Assembly: GCF_003182255.1 (NCBI RefSeq)
Contig: NZ_QGTQ01000005.1
Location: forward strand, 186,001 to 250,000
Source of the DNA: Paenibacillus cellulosilyticus
GTDB taxonomy: Bacteria > Bacillota > Bacilli > Paenibacillales > Paenibacillaceae
Direction: 5' to 3'
Length of the DNA: 64,000 bases
Positions within the stretch are counted from its first letter, which is position 1, and the number at the start of each line of letters is the position of its first letter. Both the position numbers and the translations under genes were made by a program. Positions 25,224 through 34,068 of this stretch are shown piece by piece. The notes beneath the pieces are model-generated. The model was not told where the DNA came from, did no database searches, and was given only the letters and a program-made list of their open reading frames with translations.

Positions 25224-25895
25224 ATGGACAAGCTGAGCGTTATTGTGACGGGCGTTACGGGTATGGTTGGCGAGGGCGTGCTGCATGAATGCTTACAATC
25301 GCACGAGGTGGAGCGGGTGCTTGTCATTAACCGCAGACCGTGCGGAGTGAAACATCCGAAGCTGACGGAGATTGTGCATGCCAGCTTTCATGATTTAGAA
25401 CGAATCGAAGATCAGCTTACGGGGTACAATGCATGCTTCTTCTGCCTCGGCGTATCCTCGGTTGGAATGTCGGAGGCAGCCTATCGGCAGGTGACCTACG
25501 ATCTGACGATGCACGTGGCATCAACGCTTGTTCGTCTTAACCCGGAGATGGTGTTTACGTACGTAACAGGCATGCATACAGACAGTACGGAGAAGGGCAA
25601 ATCCATGTGGGCGAGGGTAAAGGGGAAGACGGAGAACGATCTGATGAAGCTGCCGTTTAAGGCGGCATATATGTTCCGTCCCGGCTACATTCATCCGACA
25701 CCGGGGTTTAAGAACGTACATAAATACTACAAATATATGACGTGGCTGTACCCGGCACTGCGCCGGTTGTTCCCGAAGTATGCGCTGACGCTGCGTGAGC
25801 TGGGACAGGCAATGATCCATGTTGCGAAGGAGTTGCCCGGGCAGCGCATACTTGAGGTGCCGGATATCGTTCGGTTAGCGGGACTTCAGCGTTAG
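25224..25895 (+). CDS. NAD(P)-binding Rossmann protein, atypical SDR/epimerase family
   Basis: This 223-residue protein has an N-terminal dinucleotide-binding motif VTGVTGMVGEGVLHECL and lacks the clear YxxxK of classical SDRs, as in the NAD(P)H-binding (NmrA/HTATIP2-like) group. FFCLGVSSVGMSEAAYRQV and FRPGYIHPT are typical of that group. The substrate is unknown. It may be a redox sensor or a nucleoside-sugar-type epimerase. Its 3' end overlaps the convergent DUF1648 gene by 4 bp, so there is no room for a terminator between them. Confidence 0.8.
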   Translation: MDKLSVIVTGVTGMVGEGVLHECLQSHEVERVLVINRRPCGVKHPKLTEIVHASFHDLERIEDQLTGYNACFFCLGVSSVGMSEAAYRQVTYDLTMHVASTLVRLNPEMVFTYVTGMHTDSTEKGKSMWARVKGKTENDLMKLPFKAAYMFRPGYIHPTPGFKNVHKYYKYMTWLYPALRRLFPKYALTLRELGQAMIHVAKELPGQRILEVPDIVRLAGLQR

Positions 25896-26413
25896 CTGAT
25901 TGTGGTCTTTGGCGTTCGGAAGCGGCGGATTATATACAATAAATAGCTTAATACAGTACCAAGAATAATGATAATGGCGGTAATAGTGAGGATGCCGACC
26001 CCTTCTGAACGGCCAGTCTCGGCGCTTCGAATCGTCATGATGCCAATCGCGCTGAACAGCAGCACAAGCTCCAGCTTGAGCCAGGTGAGCATTTGAACGG
26101 TAAGGCGATACAGCTGTGAAGCGTTTTGCTCCGTAACGGCAACGGGATAGTTGAAGGTGTGGGGAAATCGGTTGAGCGTTGTGATTAAAGCATAAGGCGC
26201 AATCGTGATGAGCGGGAAAAGCAGCAGCGTGGCTCGATTTCCCCAGCCATCGGCTTCACCGGACCCATCGAAATGAATGGGAATGGTCGACGGAAGGTCA
26301 CTCCATCGGACGAGCAAGTAGATAAGCGTACCGACGATAACGACAATGTTCACTACCTCAAGCCACAGCTCAAGCGCCGAGCGGGGAACCCGTATGACAG
26401 GTCTTTTTTCCAT
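25892..26413 (-). CDS. DUF1648 domain membrane protein
   Basis: This 173-residue protein has four hydrophobic segments. The DUF1648 signature LPSTIPIHFDGSGEADGWG follows the first membrane helix. Relatives include the SdpI immunity protein, but this short form lacks enough context to claim that role. The start at 26413 (MEKRP) has AAGGAGG 7 nt upstream, and the longer frame is rejected. The gene overlaps the convergent epimerase gene at its end. Confidence 0.85.
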   Translation of the reverse strand: MEKRPVIRVPRSALELWLEVVNIVVIVGTLIYLLVRWSDLPSTIPIHFDGSGEADGWGNRATLLLFPLITIAPYALITTLNRFPHTFNYPVAVTEQNASQLYRLTVQMLTWLKLELVLLFSAIGIMTIRSAETGRSEGVGILTITAIIIILGTVLSYLLYIIRRFRTPKTTIS

Positions 26414-26567
26414 AGTGATGCCTCCTTGTGTAATTAAGTAAGCAAGACACGAAGAGTATACCATTATAAGGAATTAATTGAATATATCATCTTTACAATA
26501 GCAACCAAATCGGAATGGTGACCGTCTAGAACACAAACATGTGCCTGTTATCGAGGAGGTTAATCTT

Positions 26568-27815
26568 TTGTCCGTTAAGCAAAAACAGATCATTCTCCTA
26601 TCTACCTTAGTTGCGCTAATGATTGTTGTTGTAGTGGTTGCTGTTGTGATTCCTCTTAGATCCCACAAGGATTCGATCGAAGATTCGACTGTTGCGGCCG
26701 CGACGACAGATTTCTCATCAAGTGAGCTTGAACCAGGCTATGATATGCCTCTGCTGCCGAACCGACTTTTGGAAAGCCGGCTATACGATGCCCCTTCTTG
26801 GCCGGAGAGCTCGAGTATGATTGTCGTCAATGACAGTGCACAGCTCCGCGCCGCTGGCATCAGCCGATATGGAAGGTTAGAGATTATATCGCAGCCGGGC
26901 GAATTAACGAAGCGGGATGGCGGACCGACCAAATACAATGGCACGTATACGGTACAGTATGTGGATGCGTCGGGAAAGACGCATAAGCTGCCGGATCAGG
27001 TGAAGCAGGTGCTTCGCCAGCTGCCGGAGCCTGCGGCGGTGATGAAGGTTGTTCCGCTAGGCGATACCGATGTGCTGCTATTTCTGCCGCGCTACTATCG
27101 CTTTGCGCAAGGGTATGATGCTATCTATACAACATATGCTTATGCAATTACGGCTAATGAAGAAGCGTTTCCGCTTGAATTCGTGTACAACGAGAAGGGA
27201 AGCGGGCTGAAGGTGATGGATTCGTTCTTGTTCGACATGAACGGGCCGATTGAATCGGCGGGGACGGCGTTGTCTGCTCAGACGGTCATTATGGGCGAGC
27301 GGTATGAGATCGGATGGACATTGGATGTGGATAAGCATCAGCTGCTTGCCAAGGAACTAAAGGATCGAACAGAGGAATATGCCAAGCTGGACGATATTAC
27401 GAGTCGTGCGTCGAAGCATATAGAGCAGGCGTTTGGACTGACGGAAGTGGATTATCCGGACGGTAAACTGCCCGAAGATAAGCTGCGCGAGCTGTTCACG
27501 GATCAGGCATGGAGTAATCCAGGATTTCAATTTCTGCGTGAGGATTTCGTTAAGCAGGAGCAGAGAACAGGCAATACGAACCGCGCCTTCGCATGGAATC
27601 CCATCGATGCGGCATACACCTCACCGGACACGATCCGCTTCACGTTTACGATCAACCTCTGGTACGCAATCGGATTGGCAGGCCACCTCGAGGTCGAGTT
27701 AAAGCAGCAAAACGGCCAATGGATTATAGCCGACTTCGGCACGCTGGAGACGGAGAAGCTCGATGATCCCAATGCACCATACAGCGGCCTGTTAATGGAG
27801 GATCCGCTGGATTAG
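26568..27815 (+). CDS. Membrane-anchored extracellular protein of unknown function, TTG start
   Basis: A ~415-residue protein has one N-terminal membrane helix (IILLSTLVALMIVVVVVAVVIP) and a large extracellular part with no family that I recognise. The C-terminal ~90 residues (FTFTINLWYAIGLAGHLEVELKQQNGQWIIADFGTLE, in parts) resemble the NTF2-like domains often found in such surface proteins. The start is TTG 26568, 7 nt after GAGGAGGT. The alternative GTG at 26541 lies upstream of that site and has none of its own. The gene is followed at once by the repeat arrays. Confidence 0.65.
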   Translation: MSVKQKQIILLSTLVALMIVVVVVAVVIPLRSHKDSIEDSTVAAATTDFSSSELEPGYDMPLLPNRLLESRLYDAPSWPESSSMIVVNDSAQLRAAGISRYGRLEIISQPGELTKRDGGPTKYNGTYTVQYVDASGKTHKLPDQVKQVLRQLPEPAAVMKVVPLGDTDVLLFLPRYYRFAQGYDAIYTTYAYAITANEEAFPLEFVYNEKGSGLKVMDSFLFDMNGPIESAGTALSAQTVIMGERYEIGWTLDVDKHQLLAKELKDRTEEYAKLDDITSRASKHIEQAFGLTEVDYPDGKLPEDKLRELFTDQAWSNPGFQFLREDFVKQEQRTGNTNRAFAWNPIDAAYTSPDTIRFTFTINLWYAIGLAGHLEVELKQQNGQWIIADFGTLETEKLDDPNAPYSGLLMEDPLD

Positions 27816-27831
27816 GTGGGGGTGAGGGAGC

Positions 27832-28282
27832 TGGCTAGCGTACATAAATGTATGCTAACTGCCCGCAGGATGCCGACTGGGTGGGATAGGATACAAAAAA
27901 GTAGGCTAACTGCCGACAGCGAGTGTACCGGGCCAGATAGAGCACAAAAAAGTAGGCTAACTGCCGACCACGAGTGTACCGGTCCAGATAGAATACAAAA
28001 AAGTACACTAACTGCCCGCCGCGCGCCGACTGGGTGACAGAGAGTACATAAAAGTAGGCTAACTGCCGACCACGAGCGGAACGGGCTAGATAGAATACAA
28101 AAAAGTACGCTAACTGTCCGCCGTGCGCCGGCTGGGTGAGATAGGATACAAAAAAGTAGGCTAACTGCCGACAGCGAGTGTACCGGTCCAGATAGAGCAC
28201 AAAAAAGTACACTAACTGCCCGCCGCGCGCCGACTGGGTGGGATAGGATACAAAAAAGTAGGCTATCTGCCAAACGGAAACT
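27832..28282. repeat. Family B tandem array, second locus, nine units of 51 bp
   Basis: Nine head-to-tail units of 51 bp, for example GATAGGATACAAAAAAGTAG followed by GCTAACTGCC and a spacer ending in CCA or TGG. The core alternates between GGATAC, GAGCAC and GAATAC, and spacers alternate between two types (GACAGCGAGTGTACCGG and CCGCCGCGCGCCGACTGGG). The first unit, AGCGTAC-ataaat-GTATGCT, can form a hairpin. Units 2 and 7 are almost identical. Minus-strand open frames here are periodic translations of the repeat. Confidence 0.9.
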
Positions 28283-28297
28283 CTCACTGGCTGGTGG

Positions 28298-28530
28298 TTA
28301 GAGGCGTATAATCGCCGCTAAAAATCCAAGGGTGCCTGATTGGCGAGATAGAGGCGTAATTCCGCCTCTATGACGCACGGAGTCATTCGGCTCGCGGGAT
28401 AGAGGCGAAAATTCGCTCTTATAGGCAAGTGGTGCCCCCGGCGACCAATATAGAGGCGGAAAATCGCCTCTATAGGCACACGCAGTCCCCGTCCAGCCGG
28501 ATAGGGGCGAATAACTGCCCCTAAACTCAC
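28298..28530. repeat. Family A-like array, second locus, about five units
   Basis: Five units with period ~50-54 bp keep only the core GATAGAGGCG-N5/6-CGCCTCTA; the spacers differ completely from those at the first A locus. The core varies in matched pairs: AGAGGCG/CGCCTCT, and GGGGCG/TGCCCC in the last unit. The order here is B then A, the reverse of the first locus, although both arrays have the same strand orientation. Confidence 0.85.
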
Positions 28531-28588
28531 GCATCATCTCACCACCACACCACTCACGCACCGCACCATACGCGCCTCAACACACACA

Positions 28589-28625
28589 AACCCCGCTCAG
28601 CTTACGCCGAGCGGGGTTCTTTTTT
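28589..28625. terminator. Terminator at the end of the glutamate racemase gene
   Basis: The 10-bp stem AACCCCGCTC/GAGCGGGGTT abuts the racemase stop codon. It has a T-run on the plus strand (CTTTTTTT) and TTTGTGTGTG on the minus strand, so it can act in both directions and also closes off the repeat arrays. Confidence 0.75.
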
Positions 28626-29419
28626 TAAGAAATCGATTCTTCGCGCTGTGCCAGGTTGCTCTCGTAGTAGGAGAGCGCCGTTTGCATTTTGTCGATATAA
28701 GCCGGCTCGTTGCCTGTGCACATGAAACGGACTTTGCCGCTGCCGTGCCCAACGATACCGAATCGGTTGAGCAGCGCGGACAGCCTGCGAACCGTTCCAG
28801 CATTGCCGTCGACGATCTCAATATGACTAGGCAGCATGCCGCGCAAAATGTTCCGGTAGAACGGGTAGTGTGTGCACCCAAGCACAATGATGCCGTAATC
28901 GTCGAGATTATATTCCGCGAATTTGGAGCGGAAGTAAGCCTCCATCACCTGCGGATCGAACTGCAAGCTCTCGCAATAGTGCACGAGCTCCGGCAGTGGC
29001 AGCGAATCTACGATACCGCCCTCGTCTACACGGGAGACAAGCGCGTAATAGCGCGGCAGCTTAAGGGTCAGCGGCGTTGCGAGCACGAGCACACGCTTGC
29101 CTGTCACGCGATTCATCTCAACGGCTGGCTTCACAGCCGGCTCCATGCCGACGATCGGCAGGTCATAGACGGAGCGCAACTCCTCCACCGCAATGCTCGT
29201 TGCCGTATTGCACGCCACAACCAGTGCGTCGATGCCCTGCTCCATCATCGTGCCGACTGCCTCGAATATATAATCTCTTACTTCATCCTTTGTCTTGGAC
29301 CCGTAAGGAACATGCAATGTATCGGCCATATACAAATAATCCTGATCGGGCAGTCGCCGTAGTGATTCCGCAAGCACTGACAGCCCGCCAATGCCCGAGT
29401 CGAAGAACCCAATAGTCAT
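28625..29419 (-). CDS. racE: Glutamate racemase
   Basis: This enzyme of about 264 residues converts L- to D-glutamate for peptidoglycan. It has the N-terminal GFFDSGIGGL, the first catalytic Cys70 in VVACNTAT and the second Cys182 in LGCTHYPF, the full two-cysteine mechanism. The start at ATG 29419 (MTIGFF) is preferred over the in-frame TTG at 29425; AGGA lies 11 nt upstream. It is divergent from an efflux pump gene across a region holding a palindromic element. Confidence 0.95.
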   Translation of the reverse strand: MTIGFFDSGIGGLSVLAESLRRLPDQDYLYMADTLHVPYGSKTKDEVRDYIFEAVGTMMEQGIDALVVACNTATSIAVEELRSVYDLPIVGMEPAVKPAVEMNRVTGKRVLVLATPLTLKLPRYYALVSRVDEGGIVDSLPLPELVHYCESLQFDPQVMEAYFRSKFAEYNLDDYGIIVLGCTHYPFYRNILRGMLPSHIEIVDGNAGTVRRLSALLNRFGIVGHGSGKVRFMCTGNEPAYIDKMQTALSYYESNLAQREESIS

Positions 29420-29465
29420 GTGCAATCGATTCCTATCCTATGTAGTCTAAGTCTTTAATCAGCAT

Positions 29466-29546
29466 ACTCCTTCAGCCCCCGGACGGCAAGGGACAAAAGC
29501 GATAAAATCGCTACCTTACGCCCTTTGTCAGCCCCAACGAAGGAGT
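29466..29546. other. Large imperfect palindrome between divergent genes
   Basis: ACTCCTTC (29466-29473) pairs with GAAGGAGT (29539-29546). Inside, AGCCCC occurs on one arm, GACAAA pairs with TTTGTC, and AGCGAT-AAAA-ATCGCT (29498-29512) forms a central hairpin. As RNA it could fold on either strand; as DNA it could be an operator. It matches no riboswitch class that I recognise. Confidence 0.4.
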
Positions 29547-29655
29547 CTTTCACCCGTCTTAAGGCGGATGAAACCTAGCTTTAGTTGCTTTATTTTGAAT
29601 ATAGCAGAATGTGAATTCAACGGATCAGAAAAATAATGGAATCGAGGTAATAACG

Positions 29656-31185
29656 ATGGCGATTCAAGGCAACAACAAAACGCTCGTGCTTATCGGTCTG
29701 ATGCTCGGCTTGATTTTCTCCGGGCTCGACGAGACCGTTGTCTCGACGGCTATGCCAACCATCATTCGAGAGCTGCACGGTCTCTCGCTGTATGGCTGGG
29801 TAGCGGGCGTCTATATGCTCGCTATTACAATGTTTATGCCGATTATCGGCAAACTTGCTGACTTGTACGGACGCAAGAAGGTTTATATGATCTGCATGGG
29901 GCTGTTTATCGCGGGCTCCATCGTAAGCGGCTTAGCCGATTCGATGGTTATGCTGCTCGTTGGACGCGGCATTCAAGGGATCGGCGCAGGTGGACTTATG
30001 CCGCTGTCGCTTGTCATCATTGGGGAGACATATCCACTTGAGCAGCGGGCCAAAATCCAAAGCCTGATCGGTCCTCTCATGATCATCCCGCAGCTGCTCG
30101 GACCAACGCTTGGCGGTTACATTGTTGGACACGTGAGCTGGCACTGGATTTTCCTCATCAACATTCCGGTAGGCCTCGTAGCTGCGCTCGTCCTAGCTCG
30201 CGGCATGAAGGAATCGATCGGTACAGAGAAACGCAGCGTCGATTGGGCAGGTGCTGCGACGCTCGTTATGTCCCTCATGTCGCTGCTGCTGGCACCTGTT
30301 CTTATCGATACGAAAGGGTACTCATGGGGTTCGCCGGTTATTATCGGCATGCTCGTGCTGGCGGCGATCTTCATGGCTGCCTTCATCCGAATTGAGCGCC
30401 GAGCGGCGGAGCCGATTATCCCGCTGTCCCTGTTCCGCAACCGGACGGTCATTGTACTCTCTCTGCTCGTATTCACCATTATGTTTGGCGCGATGGGCGG
30501 CATGGCGACATTCCCGCTTTTCCTGCAAAATGTCATCGGCCTGACGCCGACCGCATCGGGCTACATGCTGCTGTCGTTCATGGCGGGCGCGGTACCGGCA
30601 AGCATTGTGAATGGCTTTGTTATTACGAAGGTTCCGTATAAGAGACTGTTCATCGGCTCGTTCATCCTCCCCGTCGTCGGTTTCTTCATGCTGACTTATC
30701 TGACGGCTGACACGTCCGTGCTGTACATTATCGCTAGCTGCTTCATTCTGGGCGTTGGGATGGGTGTCCTGTTCGGCTCCGACAATCTGATCGTGCAGGA
30801 ATCCGTCGATTCGTCCATCAGCGGCGTGGCATTGTCCACGGTGCAGCTGGTTCAGTCGCTGGGCGCGACGATGGGCTTCAGCATATTTGGCAGCCTGCTG
30901 GCAGGTCACATCAAGAACGGCCTCACGGGAATGGGGGATCAGCTCCCAGCCAATACGGCCGAGACGATCGCGACCGACGGTATTCCGAAAGGGCTGCCCG
31001 ACGATGTGCTGCTGCAGGTGAAGACGATTTTCGCGGATTCGTTCAACTCTCTGTTCATGGTTGGAGCCGTCTTCGCCGTTGCGGCGTTCATCATCACGTG
31101 GTTCATGAAGAAAGAAGTGCTGACACCGAAGAAGGAAGATGGGCAGCAACCGCCGAGCGCGGCAACCGTAAGTGCGGAGGGCTGA
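29656..31185 (+). CDS. MFS drug efflux transporter, DHA2 (14-TM, EmrB/QacA type)
   Basis: This 509-residue transporter has the family motif GLDETVVSTAMPTI in the first helix, GKLADLYGRKKVYM (motif A, loop 2-3), and GRGIQGIGAGGLMPL plus GPTLGGYIVGHVSWHWIF (motifs B and C of drug antiporters). The number of hydrophobic segments fits 14. It exports drugs or toxic metabolites using the proton gradient. The ATG at 29656 has GAGGT upstream; the GTG at 29611 lacks a site. No regulator gene is adjacent. Confidence 0.9.
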   Translation: MAIQGNNKTLVLIGLMLGLIFSGLDETVVSTAMPTIIRELHGLSLYGWVAGVYMLAITMFMPIIGKLADLYGRKKVYMICMGLFIAGSIVSGLADSMVMLLVGRGIQGIGAGGLMPLSLVIIGETYPLEQRAKIQSLIGPLMIIPQLLGPTLGGYIVGHVSWHWIFLINIPVGLVAALVLARGMKESIGTEKRSVDWAGAATLVMSLMSLLLAPVLIDTKGYSWGSPVIIGMLVLAAIFMAAFIRIERRAAEPIIPLSLFRNRTVIVLSLLVFTIMFGAMGGMATFPLFLQNVIGLTPTASGYMLLSFMAGAVPASIVNGFVITKVPYKRLFIGSFILPVVGFFMLTYLTADTSVLYIIASCFILGVGMGVLFGSDNLIVQESVDSSISGVALSTVQLVQSLGATMGFSIFGSLLAGHIKNGLTGMGDQLPANTAETIATDGIPKGLPDDVLLQVKTIFADSFNSLFMVGAVFAVAAFIITWFMKKEVLTPKKEDGQQPPSAATVSAEG

Positions 31186-31204
31186 TCATATCCATTACGA
31201 CAAG

Positions 31205-31230
31205 GAACCCTGGTCAATCGACCGGGGTTC
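31205..31230. terminator. Terminator after the MFS gene
   Basis: The 11-bp stem GAACCCTGGTC/GACCGGGGTTC, with one G-T pair and a 4-nt loop, lies between convergent genes. The T-run is weak. Confidence 0.6.
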
Positions 31231-31242
31231 TCTATGTAACGG

Positions 31243-31677
31243 CTAAACCGCCAGCTTCTGCAACGCGGATTGAATCTCCTGATTGAATTCTTTCATATTT
31301 CCATCTGTTGCAAAATACATAATCATGACATTACCCTGCTCATATTTCTTGAGATTGGTCAATAACGAGATCGTAAACTTGCCGCTCATATCGGTTTTCG
31401 CTTTTTGCATCTCCTGCTCGGAGTCGAAAACATAGATATAAATGCTGTGAGGGTAGACAGGTTTGATAGTCGGGTGCCCAAGCACATATACCGATGGCTT
31501 GACGTGGTTAAGCAGTGCAGCATCGTCAGTGCCGCGAGGACTTAACTCAGCGCCTTCTGCACGAATGGCATCCGCCACCTGTTCGAGTGTGAAGGTGTTT
31601 GCGGCCTTCCCTCCGTTCGTGCAGCCAGTCATTACAGTAAGAAGGACAAAGATTGCCACAAGCATTCTTAATTGCAT
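31243..31677 (-). CDS. Small lipoprotein of unknown function
   Basis: This 144-residue lipoprotein has a signal ending in lipobox VMTGC. The mature part has about 120 residues with two alpha/beta elements (VADAIRAEGAELSPRG, then VYVLGHPTIKPVYPHSIYIYVFDSEQEMQKAKTDM, given in parts). It resembles small Paenibacillus/Bacillus surface lipoproteins without assigned function. The start at 31677 has AAAGGGGA 7 nt upstream; the longer frame is not supported. Confidence 0.75.
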   Translation of the reverse strand: MQLRMLVAIFVLLTVMTGCTNGGKAANTFTLEQVADAIRAEGAELSPRGTDDAALLNHVKPSVYVLGHPTIKPVYPHSIYIYVFDSEQEMQKAKTDMSGKFTISLLTNLKKYEQGNVMIMYFATDGNMKEFNQEIQSALQKLAV

Positions 31678-31888
31678 TTCATATTCCCCTTTTTCTCGTA
31701 GATGCTTCATAGACGCTCTGCAGTGGATGGAAGTTACTTCTTTATAAATGGAATATACAGGACGAACATTCAATTATCCACCGTTAGTGAAAGCAATCAG
31801 AAACATCAATAATGCAATTCAGTCTGTCCGCCACTGCCGGTATCATCTATAATAAACAGGGGTTATTTAACAAATTTGGAGGTTTCAT

Positions 31889-32404
31889 ATGGACGCAGTT
31901 TATGAGGTTCATACGTGCAATGGCGGTCCGTCCTACTACAAGTTCAATCGGTTTCATCTCTTCCGCAAAAATAGCATCATCACCATGCTGCCATCGGTCA
32001 TATTCCTAGCCGCAGGTACAGCGATCTTCTTCTCCGATCGGGCAGAGGGAATCACCTTCTGGGTGCTTGCCGTTGTGTTCCCATTCCTGCTGCTCGGGCT
32101 TACGATGCTGACGGCGAGGCGTCACCTGAAGACGAACCGAATGTTCGCCAGCATGAAGAATGTCCTCTACAAGTTCGAGCGCAATAAAATCACCTGCGAG
32201 ACGACCTCGCCGAAGCTGAAGACGACGCTGGAGACCGATTGGGACAACATCTATCAGGCGTATGAGTCGGATGACAGCTTCTATATTTACATCAGCAACA
32301 TGCAGGCATTCATTATTCCGAAGGAAGATTTCGTTACAGGTACACCGGAGCAGTTCAGCCAACTGCTGCAGGAGCTCGCCGGTTCGAAATATCGCAAGCG
32401 CTAA
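31889..32404 (+). CDS. YcxB-like membrane protein
   Basis: This 171-residue protein has two central membrane helices (MLPSVIFLAAGTAIFFS and GITFWVLAVVFPFLLLGLTML) and a C-terminal domain of the YcxB type (TDWDNIYQAYESDDSFYIYIS, quoted in parts, then AFIIPKEDF). The function is unknown. The ATG has GGAGG 6 nt upstream. It is monocistronic and ends at a terminator. Confidence 0.8.
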   Translation: MDAVYEVHTCNGGPSYYKFNRFHLFRKNSIITMLPSVIFLAAGTAIFFSDRAEGITFWVLAVVFPFLLLGLTMLTARRHLKTNRMFASMKNVLYKFERNKITCETTSPKLKTTLETDWDNIYQAYESDDSFYIYISNMQAFIIPKEDFVTGTPEQFSQLLQELAGSKYRKR

Positions 32405-32423
32405 TCGCAAATCCGCGCCCTAT

Positions 32424-32461
32424 AAGCCGGTCTGTTCGCATCGCGAAAGACGGGCTTTTTT
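32424..32461 (+). terminator. Intrinsic terminator after the YcxB-like gene
   Basis: Stem AAGCCGGTCT/AGACGGGCTT with an inner TTCGC/GCGAA hairpin, followed by a T-run. Confidence 0.8.
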
Positions 32462-32538
32462 GCACCCTATTGAAACCTTCGACCAAGCAATATCGTCTAT
32501 TTGTGTGTAAAATAATGGATTTATCATGGAGGTGCGCA

Positions 32539-33996
32539 ATGCGCGTAATATCGAAACGTTGGCTGGCGAGCGTCAGCTTAGCGGTAGTCATCGGTTGCAG
32601 TCTAGTGTCAGGAGCTGCCGCGGAGTCGAGTTCCGACAGCAATAAGTATTTGTCCGATGTGAAACAAGTCGATGGCGGTGGCCACAGCGGCTATGCACTG
32701 AAGACGGATGGTACCGTATGGGCATGGGGCGGTGCCTACACCTCGCTTGGTAACGGATATTCGCAGACGGCTTACTCTCCTGTTCAAATGCATATTGATC
32801 ATGTGAAACGACTATCGGGCGGCTATCGTCACTCGCTTCTGTTGAAGGATGATGGCACTGTATGGGCGGTAGGCGGTAATGAGCAGCTCGGCAACGGGGA
32901 GCAGTCTACCGAACTTACAGTAGAGCCGATTCAGGTGGAAGGGCTTAAGGACATCATCGGCATTGCAGCAGGAGATGATCACAGCCTCGCGCTTCGCAAC
33001 GACGGAACGGTATGGGCGTGGGGTGGCAATCAGAACGGTCAACTCGGCATTGACGGGACAGGTAATCAGCTGCGTCCGGTACAGGTGAAGGGACTATCGC
33101 ACATCGTCACGATCTCGGCGGGACTATATGAGTCGGCAGCGCTCGAGAGTGACGGACGTATCTGGGCGTGGGGGCTTGATCATAACATAGATGGCAGTAA
33201 CAAAGTGACTCGGAAGCCCGAGCAGCTGGATATGGCTCCGGAGCCGATGCAGAGTAATGAATTCGGCGCAATCGCGGTGGGCTCAACATATGGCACAGCG
33301 CTCGCCTTCAACGGAACGGTCTGGATGTGGAAAAATGCCAGTTGGGCAGGTCCTGAAGCGTTCGCCACCAATGAGCTGTTCCAAGTGAAGGGGCTGAAGG
33401 ACGTCGTGTCCATTGCCAACTTCGCCGCGGTGAAGTCCGACGGCACGGTTTGGACGTGGGTCGTCAACGACAAGCCGGAGGAGCTCAAGCAGGTGACGGG
33501 CATCAAGGATGCCAAAGCCATTACGGAAAGTAACAATAACTATTACGTACTGCTGGGTGACGGGCGGGTTATGGCGTGGGGGTCGAATGGTCTTGGTCAG
33601 ACCGGACTTGGCGTACCGGATATGACGATTCGGGAGCCGCGCGTCATTCCAGCCTCGATCAAGGTGTATCTGGATGGCAAAGAGGTCGTCGGCGATACAC
33701 CGCCGCTGCTCGTACAGGGCTCGACTTACGTGGCACTGAGAGGTGTGCTGGATCAAATGGGCATTACGCTGACCTGGGATCAGCCAACCCGCTCGGTCAT
33801 TGCCAAGCTAGGAGAGACGAAGGTTGTGCTCGATTCCGTGAAGGGCACAACAACTGTAAATGGCAAAGCAATCGACACGAAGCTGAAGCCGATCATCGTG
33901 AACGGGCGGACGTTCGTGCCGCTGCGGCTTATCAGCGAAGCGTTTGGCAGTAAGGTAGTATGGGATGCGGCTGCAAACGCCGTCCGTATCTCATAA
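32539..33996 (+). CDS. Secreted RCC1-repeat protein with copper amine oxidase N-terminal-like domain
   Basis: This 485-residue exported protein has a signal peptide ending near GAAA and about six RCC1-type repeats of ~45-50 residues (patterns like HSLALRNDGTVWAWGGNQNGQLG) that form a beta-propeller. The C-terminal ~110 residues (IKVYLDGKEVVGDTPPLLVQGSTYVALRGV, in parts, to VNGRTFVPLRLISEAFG) are a copper amine oxidase N-terminal (stalk) domain, common on Paenibacillus surface proteins. It probably acts in cell-surface binding. The ATG at 32539 follows GGAGGT. Confidence 0.88.
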   Translation: MRVISKRWLASVSLAVVIGCSLVSGAAAESSSDSNKYLSDVKQVDGGGHSGYALKTDGTVWAWGGAYTSLGNGYSQTAYSPVQMHIDHVKRLSGGYRHSLLLKDDGTVWAVGGNEQLGNGEQSTELTVEPIQVEGLKDIIGIAAGDDHSLALRNDGTVWAWGGNQNGQLGIDGTGNQLRPVQVKGLSHIVTISAGLYESAALESDGRIWAWGLDHNIDGSNKVTRKPEQLDMAPEPMQSNEFGAIAVGSTYGTALAFNGTVWMWKNASWAGPEAFATNELFQVKGLKDVVSIANFAAVKSDGTVWTWVVNDKPEELKQVTGIKDAKAITESNNNYYVLLGDGRVMAWGSNGLGQTGLGVPDMTIREPRVIPASIKVYLDGKEVVGDTPPLLVQGSTYVALRGVLDQMGITLTWDQPTRSVIAKLGETKVVLDSVKGTTTVNGKAIDTKLKPIIVNGRTFVPLRLISEAFGSKVVWDAAANAVRIS

Positions 33997-34001
33997 CGAT
34001 A

Positions 34002-34059
34002 AAAAAGGCTGTCTCGCACGTCATCGGTAGCAACGATGATGCGTGAGACAGCCTTTTTC
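34002..34059. terminator. Strong bidirectional terminator
   Basis: A long stem (AAAAAGGCTGTCTC paired with GAGACAGCCTTTTT) and an inner CATC/GATG part lie between the converging RCC1 and DMT genes, with T-runs on both strands. Confidence 0.9.
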
Positions 34060-34068
34060 TAAAAACCG

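Noticed and set aside
25945-25985. Fur-box-like AATAATGATAATGG
   Set aside because: It lies inside the coding part of the DUF1648 gene and is not a palindrome.
27812-28287. Two overlapping minus-strand open frames of ~150 residues with periodic sequences
   Set aside because: The same artefact in array B; two frames being open at once over the same repeat argues against either being coding.
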